Shown here one piece after another: positions 48,631 through 58,543 of a stretch of 64,000 bases of DNA. The DNA is from Meinhardsimonia xiamenensis (lineage in GTDB: Bacteria > Pseudomonadota > Alphaproteobacteria > Rhodobacterales > Rhodobacteraceae). The stretch lies in assembly GCF_900102905.1 (NCBI RefSeq), contig NZ_FNFV01000004.1, positions 248,001-312,000 on the forward strand, read 5' to 3'. How positions within the stretch are numbered: position 1 is the stretch's first letter; every line of letters starts with the position of its first letter. The notes under the pieces were generated by a model. It was given only the letters and a program-made list of their open reading frames with translations. It was not told where the DNA came from and made no database searches. The translations under genes and the position numbers were made by a program.

Positions 48631-49620
48631 TCAGGCGACTTTCAGCACGATCTTGCCGACATGCTCGGAGCTTTCCATCCGGGCATGGGCGGCAGCGGCC
48701 TCATCGAGGGGGAATTCGCTGTCCATCACCGGGCCGATGCGCCCGGCGTCGAGCAGCGGCCAGACATGGGCGGCGAGTGCCTCGGCGATGCGGGCCTTGG
48801 CGAGGTCCGATTGCGGGCGCAGGGTGGAGCCGGTGACGGTGAGCCGGCGGGTCATGATCTGGGCGAAGTTGAGCTCCACCTTCGGGCCGGAAAGAAAGGC
48901 GATCTGCACGAGCCGCCCGTCATCGGCAAGGGCGGCGATGTTGCGGGGGATGTAGCCGCCGCCGACCATGTCGAGGATGAGGTTGGCGCCGCCGGCCGCG
49001 CGCAGCACCTCCACGAAGTCCTCCTCGCGGTAGTTGATGGCGCGCTCGGCGCCAAGCTCTTCGCAGATACTGCACTTCCGGGCGCTGCCCGCGGTGGTGA
49101 AGACGCGCGCGCCGAAGGCATGGGCAAGCTGGATCGCGGTGGTGCCGATGCCGGAGCTTCCGCCGTGGACGAGAAAGCGCTCGCCCGCCCGCAGCCCGCC
49201 GCGGTCGAAGACATTGGTCCAGACGGTGAAGAAGGTTTCGGGCAGGCAGGCAGCGCGATCAAGGCTCATGCCTTTCGGCACGCGCAGGGCATGCGCCGCG
49301 GGCGTGACCGCATATTCGGCATAGCCGCCGCCGGGCAGGAGCGCGCAGACCTCGTCGCCCTCCTTCCATTCGGTCACGCCGGGGCCGACGGCGGCGACGG
49401 TGCCGGCCGCCTCGAGGCCGGGCAGGTCGGAGGCGCCGGGGGGTGGCGCATAGGCGCCGGCGCGCTGGAGCGCATCGGGGCGGTTGACGCCGGCATAGGC
49501 AATGCGGATCAGGATCTGCCCATACCCCGGCCGCGGGACCGGGCGCATGGCCGGTTTCAGCACTTCCGGCCCGCCTGGGGCGGTGATCTCCACCACGCGC
49601 ATGGTCTGGGGCAGGCTCAT
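48631..49620 (-). CDS. NAD(P)H-quinone oxidoreductase (PIG3/QOR-like MDR family)
   Basis: A 329-residue zinc-free medium-chain dehydrogenase/reductase. The N-terminal catalytic domain holds VGVN-type YAGVNRPDALQRAGAYAPP and LPGLEAAGTVAAVGPGV. The NADPH-binding Rossmann motif is LVHGGSSGIGTTAIQLAHAF, and the C-terminus HVGKIVLKVA is standard for PIG3-like quinone reductases. It likely reduces quinones by NADPH. It overlaps the stop of the COQ9 gene by four bases, pointing to a shared role in quinone metabolism. Confidence 0.9.
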   Translation of the reverse strand: MSLPQTMRVVEITAPGGPEVLKPAMRPVPRPGYGQILIRIAYAGVNRPDALQRAGAYAPPPGASDLPGLEAAGTVAAVGPGVTEWKEGDEVCALLPGGGYAEYAVTPAAHALRVPKGMSLDRAACLPETFFTVWTNVFDRGGLRAGERFLVHGGSSGIGTTAIQLAHAFGARVFTTAGSARKCSICEELGAERAINYREEDFVEVLRAAGGANLILDMVGGGYIPRNIAALADDGRLVQIAFLSGPKVELNFAQIMTRRLTVTGSTLRPQSDLAKARIAEALAAHVWPLLDAGRIGPVMDSEFPLDEAAAAHARMESSEHVGKIVLKVA

Positions 49621-50342
49621 GGGCTTTCCTTTCCTTCCCTCGGAGGGGATGGCCAGCGGCCGGGCAGGTCGTCGCGCGGCGCGGCGGGCGCGCGGACGCG
49701 TGCGAAAAGGCGTGCGGGCAGGGCGGCGAGGCCCTTGAGGGCCGGGCTTTCGCTGATCTGTGCCTTGAGTTTCTCGATGCGCATGACGTCTTCGATGCGG
49801 CGGTCAAGAAAGTCCCATGTGGCAGCGTGATCGGGGCTTTCGTCCCCGAGCCAATAGAGAACGGTGGCCGAATAGACCGCCGACAGGGTGGCGCGCTTGG
49901 AATACCAGTTGATATCCTGCGAGGTATCGCCGAGCGCCGTCCAGATCGCATCGGCCGTGCCCCAGATGAGTTGCGCGCCGAGGGGCGCGTTGTGGGGCAG
50001 GGCGAAGAGCGCGGCGGCACGGCGCACCGCCTCGCGGTCGCCCGCAGCCTCGAGACGGTAGCGCACGGCGCTGGCCACACGGTCCCGAAAGCGCAAGGAC
50101 GAGAGATCGGCCGCGGCCAAACGCGCGATCATCTCGCGGTCGCCGCGGCGGTGGAAGGCGGCGGCGAGATCCACGGCACCGCGCGGAAGAAGCCGGCGTG
50201 CCTCGTCGGGGGAAAGCCCCGCATCCCGAGCGGCTGCCCGCAGCGTCACTTCCGACCAGCCGTCGAAGGCGACATGGGGCAAGGCGGCGTCCACGAGGCG
50301 CGCGAGCGCGGGGTCTTCGGCGGCGGCGTGCGGCTGGGTCAT
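49617..50342 (-). CDS. COQ9 family protein (ubiquinone biosynthesis accessory)
   Basis: A 241-residue protein. An N-terminal helix-turn-helix-like part (FDGWSEVTLRAAARDAGLSP, similar to TetR) is followed by the COQ9 C-terminal domain, seen in NWYSKRATLSAVYSATVLYW and LDRRIEDVMRIEKLKAQI. COQ9 binds lipid intermediates and supports the hydroxylase Coq7. It is coupled to the quinone oxidoreductase gene by an ATGA overlap and is divergent from rpsU. The proline- and arginine-rich tail is not conserved. Confidence 0.92.
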   Translation of the reverse strand: MTQPHAAAEDPALARLVDAALPHVAFDGWSEVTLRAAARDAGLSPDEARRLLPRGAVDLAAAFHRRGDREMIARLAAADLSSLRFRDRVASAVRYRLEAAGDREAVRRAAALFALPHNAPLGAQLIWGTADAIWTALGDTSQDINWYSKRATLSAVYSATVLYWLGDESPDHAATWDFLDRRIEDVMRIEKLKAQISESPALKGLAALPARLFARVRAPAAPRDDLPGRWPSPPREGKESP

Positions 50343-50477
50343 CGGTTTGCTCCTCGGCCCGATCCTAGCCGGCGCAGGCGCCGGCGCAAGGCGGTGGACA
50401 GACGCGGCCGGGCCTGCTAAACGAACGCTTCCTGCATCTTCAGTGCAACTCTAACCCGGAAAGGTGGTGAAAACCGC

Positions 50478-50684
50478 ATGCAGGTAACCGTTCGCGACAA
50501 CAACGTCGATCAGGCGCTGCGCGCTCTGAAGAAGAAGCTCCAGCGCGAGGGCGTGTTCCGCGAAATGAAGCTCCGTCAGCACTACGAGAAGCCGTCGGAG
50601 AAGCGCGCCCGCGAGAGGGCCGAGGCGATCCGCCGCGCCCGCAAGCTCGCGCGCAAGAAGGCCCAGCGCGAAGGGCTGCTCTGA
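50478..50684 (+). CDS. rpsU: 30S ribosomal protein S21
   Basis: A 68-residue basic protein of the 30S platform. [20 protein letters not shown] is the conserved N-terminus, and the [17 protein letters not shown] tail is alphaproteobacterial in style. GGAAAGG precedes the ATG at normal spacing. A strong intrinsic terminator follows 44 bases after the stop, so the gene is probably monocistronic. Confidence 0.96.
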   Translation: MQVTVRDNNVDQALRALKKKLQREGVFREMKLRQHYEKPSEKRARERAEAIRRARKLARKKAQREGLL

Positions 50685-50727
50685 GGAGCGAACCGCGCCA
50701 AGGCATTCGGCCCGCCGAAGGGCCACT

Positions 50728-50760
50728 GAAGCCCCCGGCCGCAGCAGCGCCGGGGGCTTC
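50728..50760 (+). terminator. Intrinsic terminator of rpsU
   Basis: A 12-base perfect stem GAAGCCCCCGGC / GCCGGGGGCTTC with a 9-base loop is followed by GTTTTG. This is a typical rho-independent terminator. Confidence 0.85.
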
Positions 50761-50915
50761 GTTTTGTCCTGTGGTTTCCGCTCCACCCCCAAGGCGCGTG
50801 GAAAACACCCCGCCCATGCCCCCGTCGCCATGCTTGACACCCCGCCGTGTGCAGCGCGAGGCTTCCCGTGGGTTTCGGCCAGCAGGTGGCGGCAGCAGGT
50901 GTGGAGAACAGAGCG

Positions 50916-51329
50916 ATGGACTATCTCGACAGGCGGATTCAGGAACTGATGAGCGAGCGTGACGCGCATCTTCTGCGCGCCTCCCAGCCGCACGGCTGGT
51001 TGGGCATCACCCGGGCGATGCGCACCGGCAAGCTTGCATGGCTGTTCTGGGTCACATGGATTCTGCAGCTCGTCTTCCTCGTCATCGGCCTCTGGGCGGC
51101 GGTGCGCTTCTATCAGGCCGCCGAGGTGCTGGCGGCGGTGAAATGGGGGTTCACCGGGGCGGTGTTCCTGCTCGGGGGGCTGCAGATCAAGCTGTCGATG
51201 GCCCCCCACATCCATGCCGAGCGCATCCTGCGTGAGCTCAAGCGGGTGGAGATACTCATCCTCGCCCAGGAAGAGCGGCTCAGGGAGCGCGCGCCCGCCG
51301 CCGAGGCAGGCAGCGGAACAGACGGCTGA
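50916..51329 (+). CDS. Small membrane protein, possibly DUF6768-like
   Basis: A 137-residue protein. The N-terminal cytoplasmic segment (MDYLDRRIQELMSERDAHLL) is followed by two membrane helices (about residues 41-63 and 72-94). A C-terminal amphipathic, probably coiled-coil segment follows: ERILRELKRVEILILAQEER. The pattern of two helices followed by LREikRLEL resembles DUF6768 proteins, often found with sigma factors. I am not sure of the family, and no sigma gene is next to it. GGAGA lies upstream of the ATG. Confidence 0.6.
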   Translation: MDYLDRRIQELMSERDAHLLRASQPHGWLGITRAMRTGKLAWLFWVTWILQLVFLVIGLWAAVRFYQAAEVLAAVKWGFTGAVFLLGGLQIKLSMAPHIHAERILRELKRVEILILAQEERLRERAPAAEAGSGTDG

Positions 51330-51452
51330 CCAGCCAACGGCGCCCTTGACCGGCAAGGGTGACCGCGGCACGCAGTCGCGGCCCGGGCTGCCCCCTCTCC
51401 CCGCCGACATGGCTCGGACGGCCTGGTGACGTTTGCGCCTGGTGGGAGGCGC

Positions 51453-52283
51453 TCAGTCGGGGAGTTCGTCGTGCACCTGCCCGTAGGTGATGAGCGCGAA
51501 GATGGCGGTTCCGCCGACGATGTTGCCGGCCAGCACCGGCAGGAAGAATGCGCCGAGGGCCTCCAATGGCCCCAGCAGACCCTGCCAGATGAGAATTGCC
51601 GCCTCCACCGAGCCCGCGACCACATGCGCGAAATCCCCCGCCGCGATCAGCCAGGTGAACAGGATGACGATCAGGGCCTGGTTGCCTTCCGATTCGGGCA
51701 GCATCCAGACGATGGCGGCAACCAGCACCCCGGCCGGGATCGCGCGGAAGAACCCGTCGACCGCCCCGAGCCCCGTGGCGTGATGAGACAGTTCGGTCAG
51801 CACCGGCAACAGCGCTTCCGGAATCACGGGGGTTCTCGCCAGCACCCCTCCCACCGCGAGGGCGCCGATCACATTGGCCAGAAGCACGACCGCCCACAGC
51901 CGCACGAGGCGAAGCAGCATGGCCCGCCGGGGGTCGGCCATTGCTGGAATCACGGTGGTGATCGTGTTCTCCGTGAAAAGCTGCATCCGCCCGAGGATCA
52001 CGACGAGAAATCCCAGCGAGTAGCCGAAATTCTCGACCAGATGCCGCCACGGCGCATCGGGCAGGCCACTGCGCAGAACCGCCTCGCCAAGCACCGACAG
52101 GCTGATCATGATGCCTGCCGCGATGCCTGACCAGAACAGGCTCGAGAACGGGCGCCGAAGCTCCTCCTCGCCATCGCGGCGGATGACCTCGAAGATCATC
52201 CGCGGCGAAAGCTTGCTGACCTCCTCGATCCGTTCACGCTCCTTGGCGGCAAGGTCTTCCGCCCCCGTTTCCGTCGTGCTCAT
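51453..52283 (-). CDS. Formate/nitrite transporter (FNT) family protein
   Basis: A 276-residue membrane channel with six predicted helices. After a charged 40-residue cytoplasmic N-terminus come SSLFWSGIAAGIMISLSVLG, FLVVILGRMQLFTENTITTV (the FNT loop motif), LLANVIGALAVGG and TWLIAAGDFAHVVAGSVEAA. It is closest to the YfdC-like branch, whose substrate is not known, rather than to FocA or NirC. AAGGAGGGG precedes ATG 52283; the frame also opens slightly upstream. It stands alone. Confidence 0.88.
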   Translation of the reverse strand: MSTTETGAEDLAAKERERIEEVSKLSPRMIFEVIRRDGEEELRRPFSSLFWSGIAAGIMISLSVLGEAVLRSGLPDAPWRHLVENFGYSLGFLVVILGRMQLFTENTITTVIPAMADPRRAMLLRLVRLWAVVLLANVIGALAVGGVLARTPVIPEALLPVLTELSHHATGLGAVDGFFRAIPAGVLVAAIVWMLPESEGNQALIVILFTWLIAAGDFAHVVAGSVEAAILIWQGLLGPLEALGAFFLPVLAGNIVGGTAIFALITYGQVHDELPD

Positions 52284-52430
52284 TCGCCCCTCCTTGCCCA
52301 AGCTTCGGCGCCGGTCGGCCGACAGTTGCCCACGTGTTCCGTCCGCGCAAGGCTCGACGCTCTTGGCGCGGCTTCAACGGCGATGACTGTGGAAAGGTGA
52401 ACGCCACCGCGGGCGGATCGGGAAGATCTA

Positions 52431-52507
52431 TGGTCGGAGTGGCGCGATTCGAACGCGCGGCCCCTGCCTCCCGAAGACAGTGCTCTACCAGGCTGAGCTA
52501 CACTCCG
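52431..52507 (-). tRNA. tRNA-Pro (anticodon CGG)
   Basis: On the minus strand this folds as a full cloverleaf. The acceptor stem is CGGAGTG with CACTCCG. The D-arm is GCTC/GAGC, the anticodon stem CTGTC/GGCAG has loop TTCGGGA (CGG anticodon at 34-36), and the T-arm is GCGCG-TTCGAAT-CGCGC. The 3' CCA is encoded (52431-52433). The CGG isoacceptor reads CCG proline codons, which are abundant here. Confidence 0.96.
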
Positions 52508-52521
52508 ACCGTGCCCGCGCA

Positions 52522-52548
52522 ATTAGACAAGGCGCGGGCGATTTGCAA
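52522..52548 (-). promoter_or_regulatory. Possible tRNA-Pro promoter
   Basis: On the minus strand, TTGCAA (52548-52543) and TCTAAT (52527-52522) are spaced by 15 bases, short but with a near-consensus -10. The -10 box lies in the loop of an 8-base inverted repeat GCCCGCGC/GCGCGGGC (52513-52539), which could alternatively be a ppaC 3' hairpin. Confidence 0.35.
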
Positions 52549-52590
52549 GGGGCTCATTGGCCGCGAGCCGAGCCCCTTGCATTGCCGGCC

Positions 52591-53511
52591 TCAGACCTTG
52601 AGGCTCGGAATGATCTGCTTCTTGCGGCTCATGATGCCGGGCAGCACCACCGTGTCGCCCTCGACCTTGGCGCCGAAGCTCTTCTCGGCCACCTGCCTGA
52701 CGAGATCATTCGGCACCAGCAGCGTCGCTTCCTCGTTGAGGATGTCGACGACAAAGAGCAGCACCTGATCGACGCCATCCTCCTCGGCGACCTGCTTCAT
52801 CGCCTCCATGAGCCCCGCCTTGCGGTCGAGGATCGCCTTGGGCGAGGTCGTCTCCAGCACCGAGACGCGAAACTTCACGCCGCCGACCTCGTATTCCTTC
52901 GAGTCCATCCGCAGAAGCTCGGCATCGGAGAAGGCCGAGACGTCGGACTTGGCGGCGAACATCTCCGCGGCGTAGTCGGGGATGGAGATGCCAAGCTCGC
53001 CGGCAAGCTTCTCTGCCAGCGCGCGATCGGTGTCGGTGGTGGTGGGCGAGCGGAACTCCAGCGTGTCCGACAGGATGCACGACAGCATCAGCCCCTTGAT
53101 CTCGCGCGGCATCTTTGCCGCATCCTCGCCCATGAGCTGATGCATCAGCGTCGCGGTGCAGGCCAGCGGCCGGATCGTCACAGAGATCGGCGCCGAGGTC
53201 TCCAGCCCGCCGGCGAGCTTGTGATGGTCGATGATCTCGCGGATGTCGGCCTTGTTGATGTTCGCCGGCAGCTCGGCGGGATTGTTGGTGTCGACGATGA
53301 CCACCGGCGCGCCTTCCTCGACATCCTCTATGATCGCCGGCTGCGCCTGACCCCAGCGCTCAAGCACGAATTTCGCCTCGGTGTTGGGCTCGCCCAGAAG
53401 CACCGCTTCGGCGGCGGTGCCCTTCACCTCGCTCAGATACCAGGCCCAGATGATCGGCGAGCCGGTGGAATCCGTGTCGGGCGAGCGATGCCCGAAAACC
53501 TTGATCGTCAT
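52591..53511 (-). CDS. ppaC: Manganese-dependent inorganic pyrophosphatase
   Basis: A 306-residue family II pyrophosphatase of the DHH/DHHA2 fold, hydrolysing PPi to phosphate in the cytoplasm. The N-terminus KVFGHRSPDTDSTGSPIIWA gives the metal-binding His and Asp. VVIVDTNNPAEL and IIDHHKLAGG carry the DHH motif, and the C-terminal DHHA2 domain has GIMSRKKQIIPSL. No CBS regulatory domain is inserted. The start MTIKVFG is chosen for length and a GGA upstream. It is divergent from the pirin gene. Confidence 0.95.
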   Translation of the reverse strand: MTIKVFGHRSPDTDSTGSPIIWAWYLSEVKGTAAEAVLLGEPNTEAKFVLERWGQAQPAIIEDVEEGAPVVIVDTNNPAELPANINKADIREIIDHHKLAGGLETSAPISVTIRPLACTATLMHQLMGEDAAKMPREIKGLMLSCILSDTLEFRSPTTTDTDRALAEKLAGELGISIPDYAAEMFAAKSDVSAFSDAELLRMDSKEYEVGGVKFRVSVLETTSPKAILDRKAGLMEAMKQVAEEDGVDQVLLFVVDILNEEATLLVPNDLVRQVAEKSFGAKVEGDTVVLPGIMSRKKQIIPSLKV

Positions 53512-53728
53512 GTCACTGTCCATCATGGGTGGGTTGATCGGCGCCTCTATAGGCGCTGTCGGCCGCGTTGTCACGCGCGACGCCGCAGCGCAGAAACGCG
53601 CCGGGCGCCGCGCCGCTCCCCCGGCTTGGTGGCATCCGCTTCGGCGCACAGTCCCTGTGCGCGGCACATGCGTTGAAGATGGGGACGTGCACGCCGATAT
53701 CTGTGCCGAAGCGAAAGGAGATGCGTTC

Positions 53729-54634
53729 ATGTCCATCCGTCCCGTCCGTTCGATCAGCCATGCCCGGCCAACGCTCGAGGGCGCGGGCGTGCATCTGCAC
53801 CGGGTGTTCGGCTTCGGGGATCCGTCCGAGACCGACCCCTTCCTGCTGCTCGACGACTTCCGCAACGACGACCCCGCGCATTACCTGCGCGGCTTCCCGT
53901 GGCATCCGCACCGGGGCATCGAGACGATCACCTATGTTCTGGCGGGCGAGGTGGAGCACGGCGATTCGCTCGGCAACCGCGGCGTCCTCGGCCCCGGTTC
54001 GGTGCAATGGATGACCGCGGGCCGCGGCATTCTTCACCAGGAGATGCCGAAGGGCGACGCGCAGGGGCGCATGCACGGCTTTCAGCTCTGGGCCAATCTG
54101 CCCTCTTCCGAGAAGATGTGCGCGCCGCGCTACCAGGACATCGCCGGCGCCGACATCCCCGAGGTGGTCGATGACGACGGCACGCGGGTGCGGGTCATCA
54201 CCGGCGAGTTCTGGGGCACGCGCGGGCCGGTTGACGGCATCGCCGCCAACCCGCTCTATCTCGACGTCTGGGTGCCGCCCGAGCGCACCAAGCGCCTTCC
54301 CGTGGACACCTACGCCAACGCCTTCGCCTATGTCTTCGAGGGCGCCGCGCGGTTTCGCGACGCGTCCGACCCCGTCGGCGTGAAGGTGGAGAAGGAGTAT
54401 CAGGGCAGGGAACTGAACATCCGCGACATGAGCGGCAACCGCACGCTCGTGCGCTTCGATACCGGCGACGAGATCGTGGTGACGGCGGGGCCTGAAGGCG
54501 TGCGCTTTCTGCTCGTCTCCGGCCGGCCGATCCGCGAACCGGTGGCCTGGCATGGGCCGATCGTGATGAACACGCGCGAGGAACTCATTCAGGCCATCGA
54601 GGAGCTGCAGGCGGGCACTTTCATCAAGCCCTGA
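53729..54634 (+). CDS. Pirin family protein
   Basis: A 301-residue bicupin. The N-terminal cupin has DPFLLLDDFRNDDPAHYLRG and the metal-binding FPWHPHRGIETITYVLAGEV with the paired histidines, then GDSLGNRGVLGPGSVQWMTA and ILHQEMP. The C-terminal cupin follows from about residue 190. Many bacterial pirins have quercetin 2,3-dioxygenase activity in vitro, but the natural role is uncertain. AAAGGAG precedes the ATG by eight bases. A T-rich terminator follows. Confidence 0.93.
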   Translation: MSIRPVRSISHARPTLEGAGVHLHRVFGFGDPSETDPFLLLDDFRNDDPAHYLRGFPWHPHRGIETITYVLAGEVEHGDSLGNRGVLGPGSVQWMTAGRGILHQEMPKGDAQGRMHGFQLWANLPSSEKMCAPRYQDIAGADIPEVVDDDGTRVRVITGEFWGTRGPVDGIAANPLYLDVWVPPERTKRLPVDTYANAFAYVFEGAARFRDASDPVGVKVEKEYQGRELNIRDMSGNRTLVRFDTGDEIVVTAGPEGVRFLLVSGRPIREPVAWHGPIVMNTREELIQAIEELQAGTFIKP

Positions 54635-54653
54635 CGACGGCAAGAGCAACCCG

Positions 54654-54680
54654 GCTACCCCAGGGGCGGCAGATTTTTTT
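54654..54680 (+). terminator. Probable intrinsic terminator after the pirin gene
   Basis: A short GC-rich stem (GCTACCC / GGGCGGC with one mismatch and one wobble pair, loop CAG) is followed by AGA and seven T residues. It lies 20 bases after the pirin stop and would insulate it from groES. Confidence 0.5.
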
Positions 54681-54701
54681 CCGGTTGTCGCGTGAAGCCT
54701 G

Positions 54702-54730
54702 TTGACAGCCACGAGGGCGCTGCCTATCTC
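54702..54730 (+). promoter_or_regulatory. Predicted promoter of groES-groEL
   Basis: TTGACA (54702-54707) and TATCTC (54725-54730) are spaced by 17 bases. The expected start, near 54737, places the CIRCE operator at the very beginning of the transcript. Confidence 0.7.
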
Positions 54731-54738
54731 GCCGGCTG

Positions 54739-54765
54739 TTAGCACTCGCCTTCGGGGAGTGCTAA
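54739..54765 (+). promoter_or_regulatory. CIRCE operator (HrcA binding site)
   Basis: A perfect match to TTAGCACTC-N9-GAGTGCTAA lies 32 bases upstream of groES. HrcA bound here represses the chaperonin operon until heat stress depletes active HrcA. No hrcA gene is in the window. Confidence 0.97.
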
Positions 54766-54797
54766 CAAGAAACAATGGAACGCAAGGAGCGTCTGAC

Positions 54798-55088
54798 ATG
54801 GCTTTCACCCCGTTGCATGACCGTGTTCTGGTCCGTCGCATCGAAAGCGAGGAGAAAACCAAGGGCGGCCTTATCATCCCCGACACCGCGAAGGAAAAGC
54901 CCGCCGAGGGCGAAGTGATCGCGGTTGGGGCCGGCGCCCGGGACGAAGACGGTGATCGCATCCCGATGGACGTCAAGGCCGGTGACAGGGTGCTCTTCGG
55001 CAAGTGGTCGGGCACGGAAATCGTGCTCAACGGCGAAGAGCTCCTCATCATGAAGGAAAGCGACATCCTCGGCATTCTGACGGACTGA
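54798..55088 (+). CDS. groES: Co-chaperonin GroES
   Basis: A 96-residue subunit of the heptameric lid of the GroEL cage. The N-terminus [19 protein letters not shown] is followed by the mobile loop [20 protein letters not shown] and the roof and core sequence [11 protein letters not shown]. The ATG has AAGGAG upstream; the frame is open to 54702 but that part lies in the promoter and CIRCE region. It is 61 bases before groEL. Confidence 0.98.
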   Translation: MAFTPLHDRVLVRRIESEEKTKGGLIIPDTAKEKPAEGEVIAVGAGARDEDGDRIPMDVKAGDRVLFGKWSGTEIVLNGEELLIMKESDILGILTD

Positions 55089-55098
55089 TCAGGTCTGA

Positions 55099-56781
<1,683 letters not shown>

Positions 56782-56806
56782 TCGCGCCACGCGATCGGAG
56801 TTCGGG

Positions 56807-56832
56807 AAGGGGCGCCTGCGGGCGCCCCTTTT
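56807..56832 (+). terminator. Intrinsic terminator of groESL
   Basis: A perfect 8-base stem GGGGCGCC / GGCGCCCC with loop TGCG, extended by AA/TT, is followed by TTTT. Its right end touches the stop codon of the opposing MFS gene, so it may also stop that transcript. Confidence 0.85.
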
Positions 56833-58019
56833 CAGTTCCCGCTGCGGTCAAGCGAGAAGCACACCGCCAGAAGCGCCGAGCCGGCGAGGAGAAGCGCCAC
56901 AAGGGCGGCGAGCACCAGCCCGTAGCCCCCCAGGCTCCACACCAGCGACGCCAGCCAGGGAGCAGAGGCCGCCCCGAGCAGGTAGACAAGCGCCAACGCG
57001 CCTGATTTCGCCCCGAACGCCTCGCCGCCCAGCACCTCCCGCGCGATTATCGGCCGCAGGATCGAGATCGTTCCGTAGGCGCCGCCGAAGAGCACCACGA
57101 AGGCAATGAGGAAGGCCGCCGCCCGTCCGGCCACCGCGAGGTTCAGGATCGCCATGGTCATCAGCAGAAGGGCGCCGAGAGCCAGCGCACGCGGCGAAAC
57201 TCGGGCGCCGACTGCGGCCATGGCCAGACGACCGGCGACCTGCATCGGCCCGATGAAGGAGGCCGCCACCACGGTGGCCGTCGCTGCCACCCCCCGGTCG
57301 GCAAGGATCGGCAGAAGATGGTTGATGGTCGCTCCGTGAGCCATTCCGGCCAGGGCGAAACCGAGTGCGAGCATCCAGAACAGCGGGCTTGACAGAAGCT
57401 TCCGGCGCGCAGTGCGGGCCTCCTGCGGGGTGCGCCTGAGCGGCGCGGGGCGGTGATGCGCCTCGAGCGCCGCACCTCCGGCCCAGAGAAGCGGCGCGCC
57501 AAGGCCCGCGACCACGGCGGCGAAGACCATCGCCGCGCCTCGCCAGCCCATCGCTTCCGCCAGCAGATGCGCCGCCGGAAAGCTCAGCGAGCTGGCAAAT
57601 CCCGCCACCAGCGTGATCAGCGTGATCGCCCCGCGCGCCTCGGCCCCCCGCGCGCGGGTGACAAGGGCGAAGCAAGGCTCATAGAGCGCGCCGGCCATGG
57701 CAAGCCCGGCCACCGCCCAGACAAGATAGAACTGCCAGATCTCGCGGACCCCGCTGAGGGCGAAGATGGCGAGCGCGCCAAGGAGCGCCGAGAGCCCCAT
57801 CATCACCGGGCCACGGCCGGCGTCGATGAGCCGGCCGGCCAGCGGTGCGGCCGCGGCCGAGATCAGGACGGCGAGGGTGAAGGCGCCGGTGAGCGCCTCC
57901 TTGGGCCAGTGCTCCGCCTGTTCCCAGCGCAGGATCAGGGCGGGGAAGATGTAGAAGATGCCGGCCCAGACGAGCGTCTCGCCGAGGGCAAGCATGACGA
58001 TCGCGCCCCTTGCCTGCAT
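56832..58019 (-). CDS. MFS transporter
   Basis: A 395-residue major facilitator with twelve predicted membrane helices. The loop-2 motif between helices 2 and 3 is AAPLAGRLIDAGRGPVMMGL. The central cytoplasmic loop is Arg-rich (RPAPLRRTPQEARTARRKLL), and SLSFPAAHLLAEAMGWRGA and GRLAMAAVGARVSPRALALG are also seen. The branch resembles monocarboxylate/oxalate-like carriers, but the substrate and direction cannot be told. It converges with groEL and shares its terminator region. The NUDIX gene lies 61 bases upstream on the same strand. Confidence 0.85.
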   Translation of the reverse strand: MQARGAIVMLALGETLVWAGIFYIFPALILRWEQAEHWPKEALTGAFTLAVLISAAAAPLAGRLIDAGRGPVMMGLSALLGALAIFALSGVREIWQFYLVWAVAGLAMAGALYEPCFALVTRARGAEARGAITLITLVAGFASSLSFPAAHLLAEAMGWRGAAMVFAAVVAGLGAPLLWAGGAALEAHHRPAPLRRTPQEARTARRKLLSSPLFWMLALGFALAGMAHGATINHLLPILADRGVAATATVVAASFIGPMQVAGRLAMAAVGARVSPRALALGALLLMTMAILNLAVAGRAAAFLIAFVVLFGGAYGTISILRPIIAREVLGGEAFGAKSGALALVYLLGAASAPWLASLVWSLGGYGLVLAALVALLLAGSALLAVCFSLDRSGN

Positions 58020-58080
58020 TGCCGTCCCCTTGCCGCTTCTGCCGGCATCGAAGGGGGTGGGCGAAGCGGCGTCAAGCGCG

Positions 58081-58533
58081 TCAGCGGACCAGCGGTTCGA
58101 GCGGGTCGTAGATCGCGCCGCATGTGCCCCATGCCGCTTGCGCCAGGCGGTCCGGCTTGAAGCGTATGGCGCTCAACTCCTCGCGCGAGAAGAAGCGCCG
58201 GCGCGAGACGATTCCGGCCGGATCCTGCCATGCGGGGTCAAGCCCGCCGCCGGTGATGCGGCAGCGAAAGAATACCTCCACCTGGTGATAGCCGCTTTCG
58301 GGCTCGAAGAACTCGTTGACGAGCGCCGGAGCGCCGACCTCGACCTCGAGCCCCGTCTCCTCCCGCACCTCCCGGCGCAGGTTCTCCGCAAGCGACGTGC
58401 CTCGCTCGACCCCGCCACCGGGCGCGCCCCACAGATCGCTCGTCTCGCCGGGGTAGGCGTTGACGAGAAGGAGCCGCCCCTCATGCAGGACCAGCGCGCG
58501 CACAGCGAGGCGGAGAACCGGGGGGAAGGGCAT
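58081..58533 (-). CDS. NUDIX hydrolase
   Basis: A 150-residue pyrophosphohydrolase. The Nudix box is visible as GGGVERGTSLAENLRREVREETG followed by LEVEV, with all catalytic glutamates in REVREETG (about residues 36-60). The C-terminus (RRRFFSREELSAIRFKPDRL) is a common extension. Substrates in this family vary (nucleoside diphosphate-X), so function is not assigned. The start MPFPPVLRLAVRAL is 10 bases after the purK stop, so it is probably the last gene of purE-purK-nudix. Confidence 0.88.
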   Translation of the reverse strand: MPFPPVLRLAVRALVLHEGRLLLVNAYPGETSDLWGAPGGGVERGTSLAENLRREVREETGLEVEVGAPALVNEFFEPESGYHQVEVFFRCRITGGGLDPAWQDPAGIVSRRRFFSREELSAIRFKPDRLAQAAWGTCGAIYDPLEPLVR

Positions 58534-58543
58534 CGCCGTGCCT

